NCBI GenBank assembly: GCA_014284505.1
Contig: JAAFYY010000001.1
Coordinates: forward strand, 4,340,001-4,404,000
Direction of reading: 5' to 3'
Length of the DNA stretch: 64,000 nt
DNA from: Streptacidiphilus sp. 4-A2
Lineage (GTDB): Bacteria; Actinomycetota; Actinomycetes; Streptomycetales; Streptomycetaceae
A model generated the notes under the pieces. That model had not been told where the DNA came from, made no database searches, and saw only the letters and a program-made list of their open reading frames with translations. Shown one piece after another: positions 25,201 through 39,052 of this stretch. The translations under genes and the position numbers were made by a program. How positions within the stretch are numbered: the first letter of the stretch is position 1; each line of letters begins with the position of its first letter.

Positions 25201-25302
25201 TAAAGGATGTCTGATAAACGGCCCCACCAGTCCCGGAGGAGCCTCTGTCAACCCTACCAGGGCAGATCTTCGGGCAGCGTTCGCACGACTGCCCCATTCG
25301 GC

Positions 25303-25345
25303 TTGACGAACTCACATCACTCTGCGTAACCTCACAGTGAGTTAC
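25303..25345 (+). promoter_or_regulatory. bldD promoter with overlapping palindrome
   Basis: TTGACG (25303-25308) and TAACCT (25327-25332) are 18 bases apart and make a plausible HrdB-type promoter for bldD. A near-perfect inverted repeat, GTAACCTCAC-A-GTGAGTTAC (25326-25345, one base short in the right arm), covers the -10 box and start region. Its TCAC/AGTGA core resembles BldD half-sites, so autoregulation is likely. The leader from here to 25445 has no gene. Confidence 0.6.
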
Positions 25346-25445
25346 GGCCAGGCGACGGAGCCTCGAACACCTCTGGAAGTGGTGTCATACGGACTCACGT
25401 CGCAGGCAATCACCGCGCCATTCGATTTACGTCCGGGGAGACCAT

Positions 25446-25947
25446 TTGTCCAGCGACTACGCGAAGCAGCTTGGTGGCAAGCTGCGTGCGATCCGCACCC
25501 AGCAGGGGCTCTCCCTGCACGGCGTCGAGGAGAAATCCCAGGGCCGCTGGAAGGCCGTCGTGGTGGGCTCCTACGAGCGCGGCGACCGCGCTGTGACCGT
25601 GCAGCGGCTGGCCGAGCTCGCCGACTTCTACGGCGTTCCGGTGCAGGAGCTGCTGCCCGGCAGCACCCCGGCGGCGCGGCCGAGCCGCCGCCGCGACTGG
25701 TGCTCGACCTGGAGCGCCTCTCCAGGTGCCCTCCGAGAAGGCCGGCCCGCTCCAGCGCTACGCCGCGACCATCCAGAGCCAGCGCGGCGACTACAACGGC
25801 AAGGTGCTGTCGATCCGCCAGGACGACCTGCGCACCCTGGCCGTGATCTACGACCAGCCCGCCTCCCTGCTGATCGACCAGCTCATCAGCTGGGGAGTGC
25901 TGGACGCGGACGCGCGTCGTGCGGTGCGGGACGAAGACGCGGTCTGA
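25446..25947 (+). CDS. bldD: Developmental master regulator BldD, frameshifted
   Basis: XRE-family repressor that holds back sporulation genes during vegetative growth when dimerised by tetrameric cyclic di-GMP. The N-terminal HTH domain reads YAKQLGGKLRAIRTQQGLSL, then VVVGSYERGDRAVTVQRLAEL. The C-terminal domain keeps the c-di-GMP signature RGD-x8-RQDD (RGDYNGKVLSIRQDD). Two single-base deletions break it, near 25672 (CCCCGGCGG, expected CCCCGGGCGG) and near 25727 (TCTCCAGG, expected TCTCCCAGG). The start is TTG at 25446 by alignment with the family N-terminus. The stop is at 25945-25947. Confidence 0.96.
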
Positions 25948-25981
25948 CCGACTGCGCGGTTTGACGCAGAAACGTCACAGC

Positions 25982-26023
25982 AGGTGGATGGGCCCCGGAA
26001 CTCCGGCGGCCCATCCGCCTTTT
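25982..26023 (+). terminator. Intrinsic terminator after bldD
   Basis: A 13-base stem with one G-U pair (25982-25994 against 26008-26020, AGGTGGATGGGCC with GGCCCATCCGCCT) is followed by TTT. It lies 34 bases past the bldD stop and before the convergent GntR gene. Confidence 0.85.
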
Positions 26024-26060
26024 GCGGTTCCGCTGCGGCTGACCCCCGCCGCGGCGGACC

Positions 26061-26801
26061 TTACTCCCCCACCGCTCCGGGCCTGCCCTGGCCGAAGCCA
26101 GGGCCCTCGCCGAAGCCATGACCCCCGGCAAAGCCAGGGCCCCCGCCGACGCACGGGCCTTCGGCGACACACGAGGCGGCCCAGACCGAGCGGATATGGC
26201 CCAGGTGCGACCGCAGCCCGGCGGTGCCCTCCAGATCGCGGGCCAGCATCAGCTCCAGCAGCTGCTCGTGCTCCTCGGCCGAGGACAGCAGCAGGCCCCG
26301 CTCCGCCAGCGCGGCAAGGCCGAACAGCCTGGAGCGCTTGCGCAGTTCGCCGACCGTGCTGACCAGTTGCGGGTTACCGGTGAGCGCCAGCAGTGCCATG
26401 TGGAACCGGCTGTCGGCGTCGGCGAACTCGGACAGGTCACCGCCCCGGGCCGCGGCCACCACCGCCCGGGCAAGCTCCCGCAGCTGCTCCAGCTGCTCGA
26501 CCGAGGCACTGCGGGCCACCTCGACCGTCGCCGGGATCTCGATCAGCGCCCGGACCTCGGTCACATCGTCCAGATCCCGCTCGGTGATCCCGACTATCCG
26601 GAATCCCTTGTTACGGACAGTCTCGACCAGCCCTTCCTTCGCCAGGTCGAGCATCGCCTCCCGGACCGGGGTGGCCGACACCCCGAACTGCGCCGCCAGC
26701 ACCGGCGCGGAGTACACCGCCCCCGGCACCAGCTCCCCGACGAACAGCGCGACCCGCAACGCATGGGTGACCTGCGCCCTCAGGCTCTGGGGGTGCTCCA
26801 C
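26061..26801 (-). CDS. GntR-family (FCD-type) transcriptional regulator
   Basis: An intact 246-residue regulator. Residues about 5-70 are the winged HTH (AQFGVSATPVREAMLDLAKEGLVE). Residues about 80-205 are an all-helical FCD ligand domain (EVRALIEIPATVEVARSAS, then FADADSRFHMALLALTGNPQ, then EHEQLLELMLARDLEGT). FCD members usually bind a small organic acid through a metal site. The last 30 residues are an unusual Gly-rich tail (GPGFAGGHGFGEGPGFG). It is divergent from the serine hydrolase gene, its most likely target. The start is the ATG at 26801. Confidence 0.88.
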   Translation of the reverse strand: MEHPQSLRAQVTHALRVALFVGELVPGAVYSAPVLAAQFGVSATPVREAMLDLAKEGLVETVRNKGFRIVGITERDLDDVTEVRALIEIPATVEVARSASVEQLEQLRELARAVVAAARGGDLSEFADADSRFHMALLALTGNPQLVSTVGELRKRSRLFGLAALAERGLLLSSAEEHEQLLELMLARDLEGTAGLRSHLGHIRSVWAASCVAEGPCVGGGPGFAGGHGFGEGPGFGQGRPGAVGE

Positions 26802-26895
26802 CGTGGCGTCCTCCTCTGTGCGGGCCCGCGCGGGCCTGTAGATCCTTCAACATCCTGCACCATCAACCACTGGGCTTCACCAAGGGAGTTCGGCC

Positions 26896-27913
26896 ATCAT
26901 CACAAACGAGCAGCTTCAGTCCGCATTCGAGCAACTGGCCGCGGGCCGAGGGCCAGGAGTATTCGCCCAGGTCACCGACCAGGGCGAGGAGGTCTTCAGC
27001 GCCGCCGCCGGAACCGCGGACCTGGCCCGGCCCCGGCCGATCACCAGCACGGACCGATTCCGGATCGCCAGCGCCACCAAGCCCATGCTGGCCACCGTGA
27101 TCCTGCAACTGACCGCCGAAGGGCGGCTCGCACCCACCGACACCGTCCAGCACCTGCTGCCCGAGCTGCTGCCGGGTGGCGACCGAATATCCGTGGAATC
27201 GCTGCTGCGGATGCGCTCGGGGCTGCCCGACTACGTGTGGGCGGTCCTCGGCGATCCGCCGGAGGTGAGCCGGCTGCAACGCTACTTCCGGCCCGAGGAG
27301 TTGATCGGCATCGCGCTGGCCCAGCCGGACCGGTGGGAGCCGGGGCGGGCGTGGCGCTATTCCAACACCGACTACCTGCTGCTCGGTCTGATCGCCGAAG
27401 CCATAACCGGCACCGCCCTGCCGGAGCTGCTGCGGCAGCGGATCTTCGGCCCGCTCGGCCTGCACGCGACCTGCATGCCGGTCAGGGACGTTCACATCGA
27501 GGGACCGCACCCGCGCGGGTACTTCCGCAACGACATCGAATCCGGGTACGTCGACACCACCGAATTCACCCCCTCCGAGTCCTGGGCGTCCGGGGCCGTC
27601 ATCTCCACCCCGCCGGAACTGGCCCGCTTCCTCGATGCGCTCCTGGACGGCCGGCTGCTGCCACCCACCGAGGTGGACGCCATGCGCACGATGGCCCCGG
27701 CAACCGGCGAACTGCATTACGGGATGGGCCTGTTCAGCTACCGGCTGGCAAACGGCACCCTGCTCCACGGCCACGGCGGTACCCATTTCGGCGTGGCCTG
27801 CTACGCCTTCCGCTCCGAACGCGGCCGGACCGCCGTGATCTACCAGAACAGCTGGGACCGGGAACCGAGGCATACCGCTCCAGAGCGCCTTCCTCGAGGC
27901 CGCCTTCGGCTGA
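26896..27913 (+). CDS. Beta-lactamase-family serine hydrolase (D-Ala-D-Ala carboxypeptidase/esterase type)
   Basis: Class C beta-lactamase-like fold. The nucleophile motif SxxK is in RIASATKPMLA, the second motif YxN is in WRYSNTDYLLLG, and HGHGGTHFG is the third. No signal peptide is visible, so it may be cytosolic. The frame is open from the stop at 26839-26841, but no ATG, GTG or TTG lies before the active-site Ser. I place the start at ATC 26896, which has AAGGGAG 7 bases upstream; the true codon may be miscalled. Near 27870 a frame change restores QSAFLEAAFG and a TGA at 27911-27913. Confidence 0.75.
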
Positions 27914-27960
27914 ACCGGTCCGGCTGAACTGGTCCGGCCAGACTTGGTCCACAAATGCGC

Positions 27961-27993
27961 GTAGGCCCCCTGACACAAGGTCAGGGGGCCTAC
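27961..27993 (-). terminator. rRNA operon terminator
   Basis: A perfect 13-base inverted repeat (27961-27973 against 27981-27993, half GTAGGCCCCCTGA) with a 7-base loop lies just beyond the 5S gene. It also sits about 48 bases after the convergent hydrolase gene, so it may serve both strands. Confidence 0.88.
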
Positions 27994-28003
27994 AGCTAAA
28001 GGT

Positions 28004-28122
28004 TGTTCGGCGGCGTCCTACTCTCCCACAAGGTCCCCCTTGCAGTACCATCGGCGCTATGAGGCTTAGCTTCCGGGTTCGGAATGTAACCGGGCGTTTC
28101 CCTCACGCTATGACCACCGAAA
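28004..28122 (-). rRNA. rrf: 5S ribosomal RNA
   Basis: About 119 bases on the minus strand. It contains the conserved 5S segments GGTGGTCATAGCG near the 5' end, CATTCCGAACCCGGAAGCTAAG in the middle (quoted in part: CCGAACCCGGAAGCTAAG) and GGGAGAGTAGGACGCCGCCG near the 3' end. Ends are approximate. Confidence 0.93.
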
Positions 28123-28197
28123 CACTATGAAGATATCAACACACACACTGCCGGAAGCAGGGGGTCGTTTCTTCAGAACAACACAGTGGACGCGTAG

Positions 28198-33128
<4,931 letters not shown>

Positions 33129-33606
33129 GATTACCCGTCATCGGGTCACCACTCGCGTTGAGCGGCACAGCAACCAGCGGAATAGCTGGCCCCGTGCACT
33201 GCGTCCTCGCTAGTGTTTTGTGCATCAAAGGAACCTCGTCCGACAAACGGACGGGGTATCAACATATCTGGCGTTGACTTTTGGCACGCTGTTGAGTTCT
33301 CAAGGAACGGACGCTTCCTTCAAGACCCTTTCACCGGTCTCTCCAGGCGCTTCGCTCTTCGTTAATCCAGTTTATCAGACCGTTTGACCGGCTCTGACCC
33401 GCTTCCGGGTTTTCATCTGCTCTGTCTTCCCAGGTCACTGCCCGTTCCGACCTGTGAAACCTTAGCGGGTCCAGAGCCGAAGTGTGAAATCGGGCCGCCG
33501 CGGCCTCGGAAACGCCGCCGCCCGGCCGGAGGTGGGCCGTCGTGCGTCGCGGTGACGTACGGCGGCCCGCCGGTCCGGCCGGGCGGGGGTGCGGTGACAG
33601 CGGGGT
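33129..33606 (-). promoter_or_regulatory. rRNA operon leader and promoter region
   Basis: This gene-free stretch lies between 16S and the threonine aldolase gene. On the minus strand it holds the pre-16S leader, with a hairpin at about 33236-33254 (CGTCCG with CGGACG around TTTG), the conserved leader segment TTGAGAACTCAACAGCG near 33300 and an AT-rich TGATAAACTGG near 33375 that may belong to a promoter. I cannot assign individual rrn promoters with confidence. The part from 33480 to 33606 shows nothing else. Confidence 0.55.
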
Positions 33607-34701
33607 TCAGCCCTGCTTGGCCATCTCCTCGGCGATCGCCGCCGCGAAGGCGTCGATGTCGCTCTCGGTGGTGTCGAAGGCCGCCATCCAGCGGACCTCG
33701 CCGGTGTGCTCGTTCCAGAAGTAGAACCGGTAGGTCTTCTGGAGGCGCTCGCTCACCTCACGCGGAAGCAGCGCGAAGACCGCGTTGGCCTGGACCGGGC
33801 GGACGACCTGGACGCCCTCGACGGCGCGGACTGCCTGCTCCAGCCGCTTGGCCATGGTGTTGGCGTGGGTGGCGTTACGGAGCCAGAGGTCCCCGGTGAG
33901 CAGGGCCTCGAACTGCACCGAGATGAAGCGCATCTTGGAGGCGAGCTGCATCGACATCTTCCGCAGGAAGAGGATGTCGCGGACCGCGTCCGGGTTGAGC
34001 ACGACCACGCACTCACCCAGCAGCAGGCCGTTCTTGGTGCCGCCGTAGGAGAGGATGTCCACCCCGGCGTCGGTGGTGAAGGCGCGCAGCGGCAGCCCCA
34101 GGGTGGCCGCGGCGTTGGCGATGCGCGAGCCGTCCATGTGGACGAGCATGCCGCGCTCGTGCGCGTGCTCGCAGATCGCCGTGATCTCCTCGGCGGTGTA
34201 GCAGGTGCCGAGCTCGGTGCTCTGGGTGATGGAGACGGCGAGCGGCTGGGCGCGGTGCTCGTCGCCCCAGCCCCAGGCCTGCTGGTCGATCAGCTCAGGG
34301 GTGAGCTTGCCGTCCGGGGTGGGCACGGTGAGGATCTTGATACCGGCGATCTTCTCCGGCGCGCCGCACTCGTCCACGTTGATGTGCGCGCTCTCCGCCG
34401 CGACCACCGCTCCCCAGCGCGGGAGCAGGGACTGGAGCGCGACCACGTTGGCTCCCGTGCCGTTGAAGACCGGGAAGGCCTCGGCGCGCTCGCCGAAGTG
34501 GCCGCGGAAGACCTCCTGGAGGTGCGCGGTGTAGTCGTCCGCGCCGTAGGCGACCTGGTGGCCGTCGTTGGCGAGGGCGATCGCGGCCAGTATCTCCGGG
34601 TGCACACCGGAGTAGTTGTCGCTGGCGAAGCCGCGGACGTTCGGGTCGTGCCGGCGGCGTGCGTCGGTGCCGGGCGTGGTGATGCCGGAGGCGCCGGTCA
34701 T
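33607..34701 (-). CDS. Low-specificity L-threonine aldolase family protein (PLP lyase)
   Basis: PLP-dependent beta-eliminating lyase/threonine aldolase fold, about 364 residues, intact. It has GFASDNYSGVHPEILAAIA, VFNGTGANVVALQ (phosphate loop), SITQSTELGTCYTAEEI, VHMDGSRIANAAATLG (Asp that pairs with the PLP nitrogen) and DILSYGGTKNG, where Lys is the Schiff-base residue. Such enzymes cleave threonine to glycine and acetaldehyde, but the true substrate in this family is often unknown. The ATG at 34701 overlaps the SDR stop (ATGA), so these genes are translationally coupled. Confidence 0.88.
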   Translation of the reverse strand: MTGASGITTPGTDARRRHDPNVRGFASDNYSGVHPEILAAIALANDGHQVAYGADDYTAHLQEVFRGHFGERAEAFPVFNGTGANVVALQSLLPRWGAVVAAESAHINVDECGAPEKIAGIKILTVPTPDGKLTPELIDQQAWGWGDEHRAQPLAVSITQSTELGTCYTAEEITAICEHAHERGMLVHMDGSRIANAAATLGLPLRAFTTDAGVDILSYGGTKNGLLLGECVVVLNPDAVRDILFLRKMSMQLASKMRFISVQFEALLTGDLWLRNATHANTMAKRLEQAVRAVEGVQVVRPVQANAVFALLPREVSERLQKTYRFYFWNEHTGEVRWMAAFDTTESDIDAFAAAIAEEMAKQG

Positions 34702-35465
34702 CGGGGCGTCAGCCACAGGTGCTGTCCGTTCAGGTCGGTAGCTGGGCGGTTCCACAGGTCGACGACGGTCTCGGCGAGGTCGTCGACATCGGTGAATCCG
34801 GCGAACTTGGCGTTCGGCTTGGCCTCGCGCATCTCGGAGGTGACGAGGGCCTTGATGACCAGGATGGCAGCCGCCGCGCGCTGCGGGGACTGCGCGGGGT
34901 CTGCTTCGCGGTCCGCGTCGGCGAGCTTGCGGAAGGAGTCGGCCAGGGCCAGGGTCCAGGTCTCGGCGGCGGCCTTGGCGGCGGCGTAGGGAGCGTTGCC
35001 CGCGGTGGGCTTGGCCGCGGCGGCCGCGGAGACGATCGCGAAGCGGCCGGCCGGGCTGCGGCGCAGCGCGTCGTGGAAGCCGAGGCTGGTGTGCTGGAGG
35101 GTGCGGACCAGCTGGTCGTGCAGGAAGTCCCAGTCGGAGAGGTCGGTGTCCTCGAAGGTCTTGCCGCCGCGCCAGCCGCCGACGAGGTGGATCAGGCCGT
35201 CCACGCTGCCGTGCTCGGCCTCGATGTGGTCGGCCCAGTCCCCCGCCGCCTGGGGGTCGAGCAGGTCGAGCACCTGCCCGACGACGACGGCGCCGGGGAC
35301 GGCGCGACGGGTGGCGTCGAGCAGCAGGTCCAGGCGGTGGGCGTCGGTGCCGGAGCAGGCGACGGTGGCACCGGCGGCGGCGAGCCGGCGCACGGTGGCG
35401 CGGCCGGCCGTGCCGGTGGCCCCGGCGACGGCGACCACGCGGCCGTCGAGCGGGCGGGCACTCAC
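34698..35465 (-). CDS. Short-chain dehydrogenase/reductase (SDR) family oxidoreductase
   Basis: An intact protein of about 255 residues with a Rossmann fold. The cofactor motif is VAVAGATGTAGRATVRRL (a GxxGxxG variant), the active site shows FAIVSAAAAAKPTAGNAPYAAAKAAAE with the Tyr-xxx-Lys pair (YAAAK), and LVGGWRGGKTFED follows the NAG position. The substrate is unknown. The GTG start at 35465 overlaps the upstream stop (GTGA) and the stop overlaps the aldolase start, so it is the middle gene of a coupled trio. Confidence 0.88.
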   Translation of the reverse strand: MSARPLDGRVVAVAGATGTAGRATVRRLAAAGATVACSGTDAHRLDLLLDATRRAVPGAVVVGQVLDLLDPQAAGDWADHIEAEHGSVDGLIHLVGGWRGGKTFEDTDLSDWDFLHDQLVRTLQHTSLGFHDALRRSPAGRFAIVSAAAAAKPTAGNAPYAAAKAAAETWTLALADSFRKLADADREADPAQSPQRAAAAILVIKALVTSEMREAKPNAKFAGFTDVDDLAETVVDLWNRPATDLNGQHLWLTPR

Positions 35466-36870
35466 GCGGCCACCTCGACCACACTGGCCCCGGTGATCCC
35501 GGCGGTGGCGGCGACCACGCCGGAGAGCTTCTTGGACAGGGCCTCGAAGAACATGCTGAGCGGGAACTCGTCCGGCAGGACGGCGTCGCACAGGGCCTTG
35601 TTGAGCGGCTTGGCCTCGCTGTGCTCGGTGAAGGGCAGGGCGTCGGCGCCCTTGGCCCAGACCGAGGCCGGGTGCGGGGTCAGGTAGCGGGAGACCAGCT
35701 CGTAGGCGGCGAGCCAGTGGGCGGTCTTGGGCCGGTCGATACCGTCGCGGTAGAGGGTCTCGATCTCGGTGCACAGGTCGGTGGTGACCGTGGCGACCCG
35801 CTTCCAGTCGATCCGCAGCCGGTTGTCGGTCCAGCGCAGCGCGTCGTGCTTGTGCAGGTAGGCGAAGAGCAGCTGGCCGCCCAGGCCGTCGTAGTTGCGG
35901 ACGCGGCCGCCGCTGACCGGGAAGCGGAACATCCGGTCGAACAGGATCGCGTACTGGACGTTGCGGCCCTGCTCGCGGCCCTCGGCCTCGAGCTCGACCG
36001 CGGCCTTGAAGGCGGTGAGGTCGCAGCGGAGCTCCTCCAGGCCGTACATCCAGAAGGGGCTGCGCTGCTTGATCATGAAGGGGTCGAACGGCAGGTCGCC
36101 GTGGCTGTGGGTGCGGTCGTGGACCAGGTCCCAGAGCACGAAGGTCTGCTGCGCGAGCTCCTGGTCCTCCAGCAGCCGGGCGGCGTCGGCGGGATCTCCA
36201 GGCCGAGGGTGTTGACGGCGGCGGTGCTGACGGCGCGGAAGCGGGCGGCCTCGCGGTCGCAGAAGATGCCGCCCCAGGTGAAGCGCTCGGGCGCCTCGCG
36301 CACGGCAACGGTCTCCGGGAAGAGCACCGCGGAGTTGGTGTCGTAGCCGGAGGTGAAGTCGGCAAAGGTGATCGGCACGAACATCGGGTTGTCGAAGCGG
36401 GTGCGCTCCAGCTCGGCGAGCCAGTCCGGCCAGACGACGTTGAGCAGGACCGCTTCGAGGTTGCGGTCGGGGTTGCCGTTCTGGGTGTACATCGGGAAGA
36501 CCACGAGGTGGCCCAGGCCGTCCTCGCGCTGAGCGGCGGGCTGGAAGGCCAGCAGCGAGTCCAGGAAGTCCGGCACGGCGTAGCCGGAGGAGGCCCAGCG
36601 GTCGAGGTCGGCGACGACGGCCTTCAGGTAGTCGGCGTCGTGCGGGAACAGCGGGGCGAGCTCGCCGACGGCAGCGGTGATGGTCGCGAGCAGCTCGTCG
36701 GCCTCGTCGCGGGTGGACGCGCCCCGGGCGTTCAGGTCTATCGAGCCGTCCTTGGACTGGAACGCGCGCAGTTCCTCCACCGCGGCCTTGAGCCGGAGCC
36801 AGGCGGGATGGTTCGCGATCTCAACAGTGGGATCGCCTGCCCGTACGGATGTTGACGAGAGATTTTGCAT
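35462..36870 (-). CDS. DUF6421-type conserved protein, frameshifted
   Basis: A protein of about 469 residues of a family I recognise as the actinobacterial DUF6421 type; the function is unknown. The N-terminal part (ATG at 36870, MQNLSSTSVRAGDPTVEIANHP) includes GHLVVFPMYTQNGNPDRNLEAV and SGYDTNSAVLFPETVAV. The C-terminal part carries LWDLVHDRTHSHGDLPFDPFM, a His-rich segment that could bind metal. The break is near 36195, before PDAARLLEDQELAQQTF. It leads the operon with the SDR and aldolase, and its stop overlaps the SDR start. Confidence 0.8.
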
Positions 36871-37108
36871 GGCAACCCTGCTTAGGCCGGAGGAACTTTG
36901 TTAAGACACCGTATATACAGAAGGTTGTCCTGTTCAAGGGGGCCCTTGGCGGGCCTGGGTTGACCGTGGCTTCTGTCCTAGTTTCTCCCGTATTCGCACC
37001 GCTGTCCCGAGGGGAGGGCGACGGCCGGGGTGTACATCCGATCCGCAATGGTTGTATAGTGCAACTTGAAGATAAGTTGTAAATACCAACCATATGGAGG
37101 TTCCGCCG
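36871..37108. promoter_or_regulatory. Divergent promoter region with GTTGTA repeats
   Basis: This AT-richer region separates two divergent units. GTTGTA occurs at 37051-37056 and 37076-37081, and GTTGTATAGTGCAAC (37051-37065) is an imperfect inverted repeat over TATAGT (37055-37060), a plausible -10 box for the rightward gene. Leftward, TTGAAC (36937-36932) lies upstream of GTATATAC. No small gene is seen. Confidence 0.45.
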
Positions 37109-38220
37109 ATGTCTGCCGGGCAAGGAGCCGTGACCACCGCACCGGGAGCACAGGGGCAGCAGCTGCGCCATGTGCTGACGCACCTGCTCACACCGCTACT
37201 GATGTGCCTGGGCATGGGGCTGGCCTATCTCGGGGCGTTCGCCGCACCCGCGCCGCACCATCTGCCGGTCGCCGTGGTCGGCAGCGGCCCCTCCGCCACG
37301 GCCCTGGCGCACACCCTCCAGGCGGACGCCGGGCAGTCCCTCGACGTGCGGACACTGCCCGACCGGCAGGCCGCCGTGCACGCGCTGATGTCCCGCGACA
37401 TAGCCGGCGCCTACCTGCCCGGGAGCACGGGAGGCGCCGGGAGCACGGGAAGCGCCGGGAGCGCCGGGAGCGCCCCGCAGCTGATCGTCGCCTCGGCCGG
37501 GTCGGACACCGACGCGACCGTGGTCGAGAAGGTCTTCACCACGGTCGCCGCCGCCCAGGACCGGCCGCTCGCCGTCACCGACGTGGCGCCGCCCGCCCAC
37601 GGCGACCCGACCGGGCAAGGCCTGTTCTTCCTGCTGGTCGCGGTGAGCATCGGCTCGTACGCCTCGGTCGCGGTGCTCGGCGGGGTCGGCGGGGCGCTGC
37701 CGATGCGGATGCGCGGGCTGCTGGTGGCGGGGGTGTCGCTGGCGGTGAGCCTGCTCGGCGCGCTGTTCGCCGGACCGCTGTTCCACCTGGTCAGCCATGG
37801 ACTGTGGGGCGTCTGGGCGATGGCCTGGCTGTACTCGGCCGGGATCCTCTTCGTCGGGGTCGGCCTGCACACCTTCCTCAAGCGGTGGACCACGCTCGGG
37901 TGATGGTGCTCTTCGTGATGCTGAACTTCACCAGTTCCGGCGGGATCTACCGGCCGGAGATGCAGAACGGCTTCTTCGGCGGACTGCACTCGTTCTGGAA
38001 CGGCGCCGGCTTCGTCGAGGGCGCCCGCGACCTGGTCTACTTCGGCAGCCACGGTCTGGCCCGGAACGTGTGGACGCTGGTGCTCTGGCTGCTGCTCGGC
38101 CTGCTGGTGACGGCGACGGCCGGAGCCGTCGAACGGCGCCGCGCCAGGGCGGCGGCGGTGCCGGCCGTCGAGACCACCGAGGAGCTGGCGGAGGAGGAGG
38201 AGGAGTCCGTGGCCGTCTGA
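37109..38220 (+). CDS. YhgE/ABC-2-permease-like membrane protein, frameshifted
   Basis: A membrane protein of about 370 residues. The N-terminal helix is at residues 25-48 (LLTPLLMCLGMGLAYLGAF), then an extracytoplasmic domain (LPVAVVGSGPSATALAHTLQ, VRTLPDRQAAVHALMSRDIAGAYLP), then about five more helices (FFLLVAVSIGSYASVAVLGG and onward). This layout is that of YhgE/Pip and DUF3533-type permeases. A break near 37893 (GGACCACGCTCGGGTGATGG) joins to VMLNFTSSGGIYRPEMQNGFFGGLHSF. The acidic tail is TTEELAEEEEESVAV. The start at 37109 has GGAGG 8 bases upstream. A Gly-Ser-Thr-Ala repeat lies at about 37424-37472. Confidence 0.75.
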
Positions 38221-38255
38221 GCCCCGGTCCGCGGCAGCAGGGCGGCGGAGCAGAA

Positions 38256-38305
38256 GCAGGACGGCGGTGTCGCACCCGGTTCGGGGCGCGGCACCGCCGT
38301 CCTGC
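38256..38305. terminator. Bidirectional hairpin between convergent genes
   Basis: A perfect 14-base inverted repeat (38256-38269 against 38292-38305, half GCAGGACGGCGGTG) lies between the permease-like gene and the convergent deacetylase gene. Confidence 0.78.
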
Positions 38306-38318
38306 GTTCGGGCTCGGC

Positions 38319-39052
38319 TCAGGCCGCCGCGCCCAGGCCGTGCTCTTCGAGCGGCCCGACCTTCCAGCCCTCGGACTCGCAGTGGTCCAGGATCCGCGGC
38401 AGCGCGCTCAGGGTCGCCGTCCAGGAGGCCGGGGCCGAGGTGCAGTCCGAGTCGTGCAGCAGGATGGTGCCGCCGGCCAGATTGCCGGTGACGGTGTCGT
38501 AGACCGAGGTGCCGGTCGCGCCGGAGCGCCAGTCCGCGCCCCAGCTGGTCCACAGCACCGGGGTCATCCCCAGCGAGCGGGCGCAGGTCAGCGCGGAGGT
38601 CGTGGCGATGCCGTAGGGCGGACGGTAGAAGCGCGGGCGCTCGCCGGTCGCCGAGGAGACCAGGTCGTGGGCGCGGTGCAGGTCGTCTCTGGTCTGCCGG
38701 GGGTGCGCAGCAGCATCGGGCGGTGCAGATAGCCGTGGACGGCGATCTCGTGCCCGGCGGCGGCGATCTCCCGGCCGAGGCCCGGGTCGCGCTCCAGCAT
38801 GAATCCGAGCAGGAAGAAGGTCGCCTTCAGCCCGCGGTTCTCCAGCAGCTTGAGGAAGCGCGGCGTGGAGAGCGGGTCGGGGCCGTCGTCGAAGGTCAGC
38901 GCCACATGCCCGGGGTCGCCCTGGCCGCCGTAGCCCGGGAACAGCCGGGTGCGCAGCGGCTCCAGCGGCTGGATCGAGGTGAGCGCGGGGGCGGCGTGGG
39001 CGAGCGCGAGCCCACCCGCGAGAGCGGCCGCGGTCTTCAGAGCTCTGCTCAA
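38319..39052 (-). CDS. Polysaccharide deacetylase (NodB homology, CE4), frameshifted
   Basis: Family CE4 deacetylase for N- or O-acetyl groups on a glycan. The N-terminus (TTG at 39052, LSRALKTAAALAGGLALAHAAPALT) looks like a signal peptide or anchor. NodB motifs are VALTFDDGPDPLSTP (motif 1), AVHGYLHRPML (motif 2, metal His pair), RFYRPPYGIATTSAL (motif 3) and ILLHDSDCT (motif 5). The break is near 38695-38705. The TTG start overlaps the stop of the upstream glycosyltransferase gene (TTGA), which suggests that both act on one glycan or glycolipid. Confidence 0.88.

Noticed and set aside
26118..28130. A 670-residue open frame on the + strand
   Set aside because: It runs antisense through the GntR gene, out of frame through the serine hydrolase and into the 5S gene. 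Its translation is Arg/Pro-rich low complexity, a typical high-GC shadow frame.
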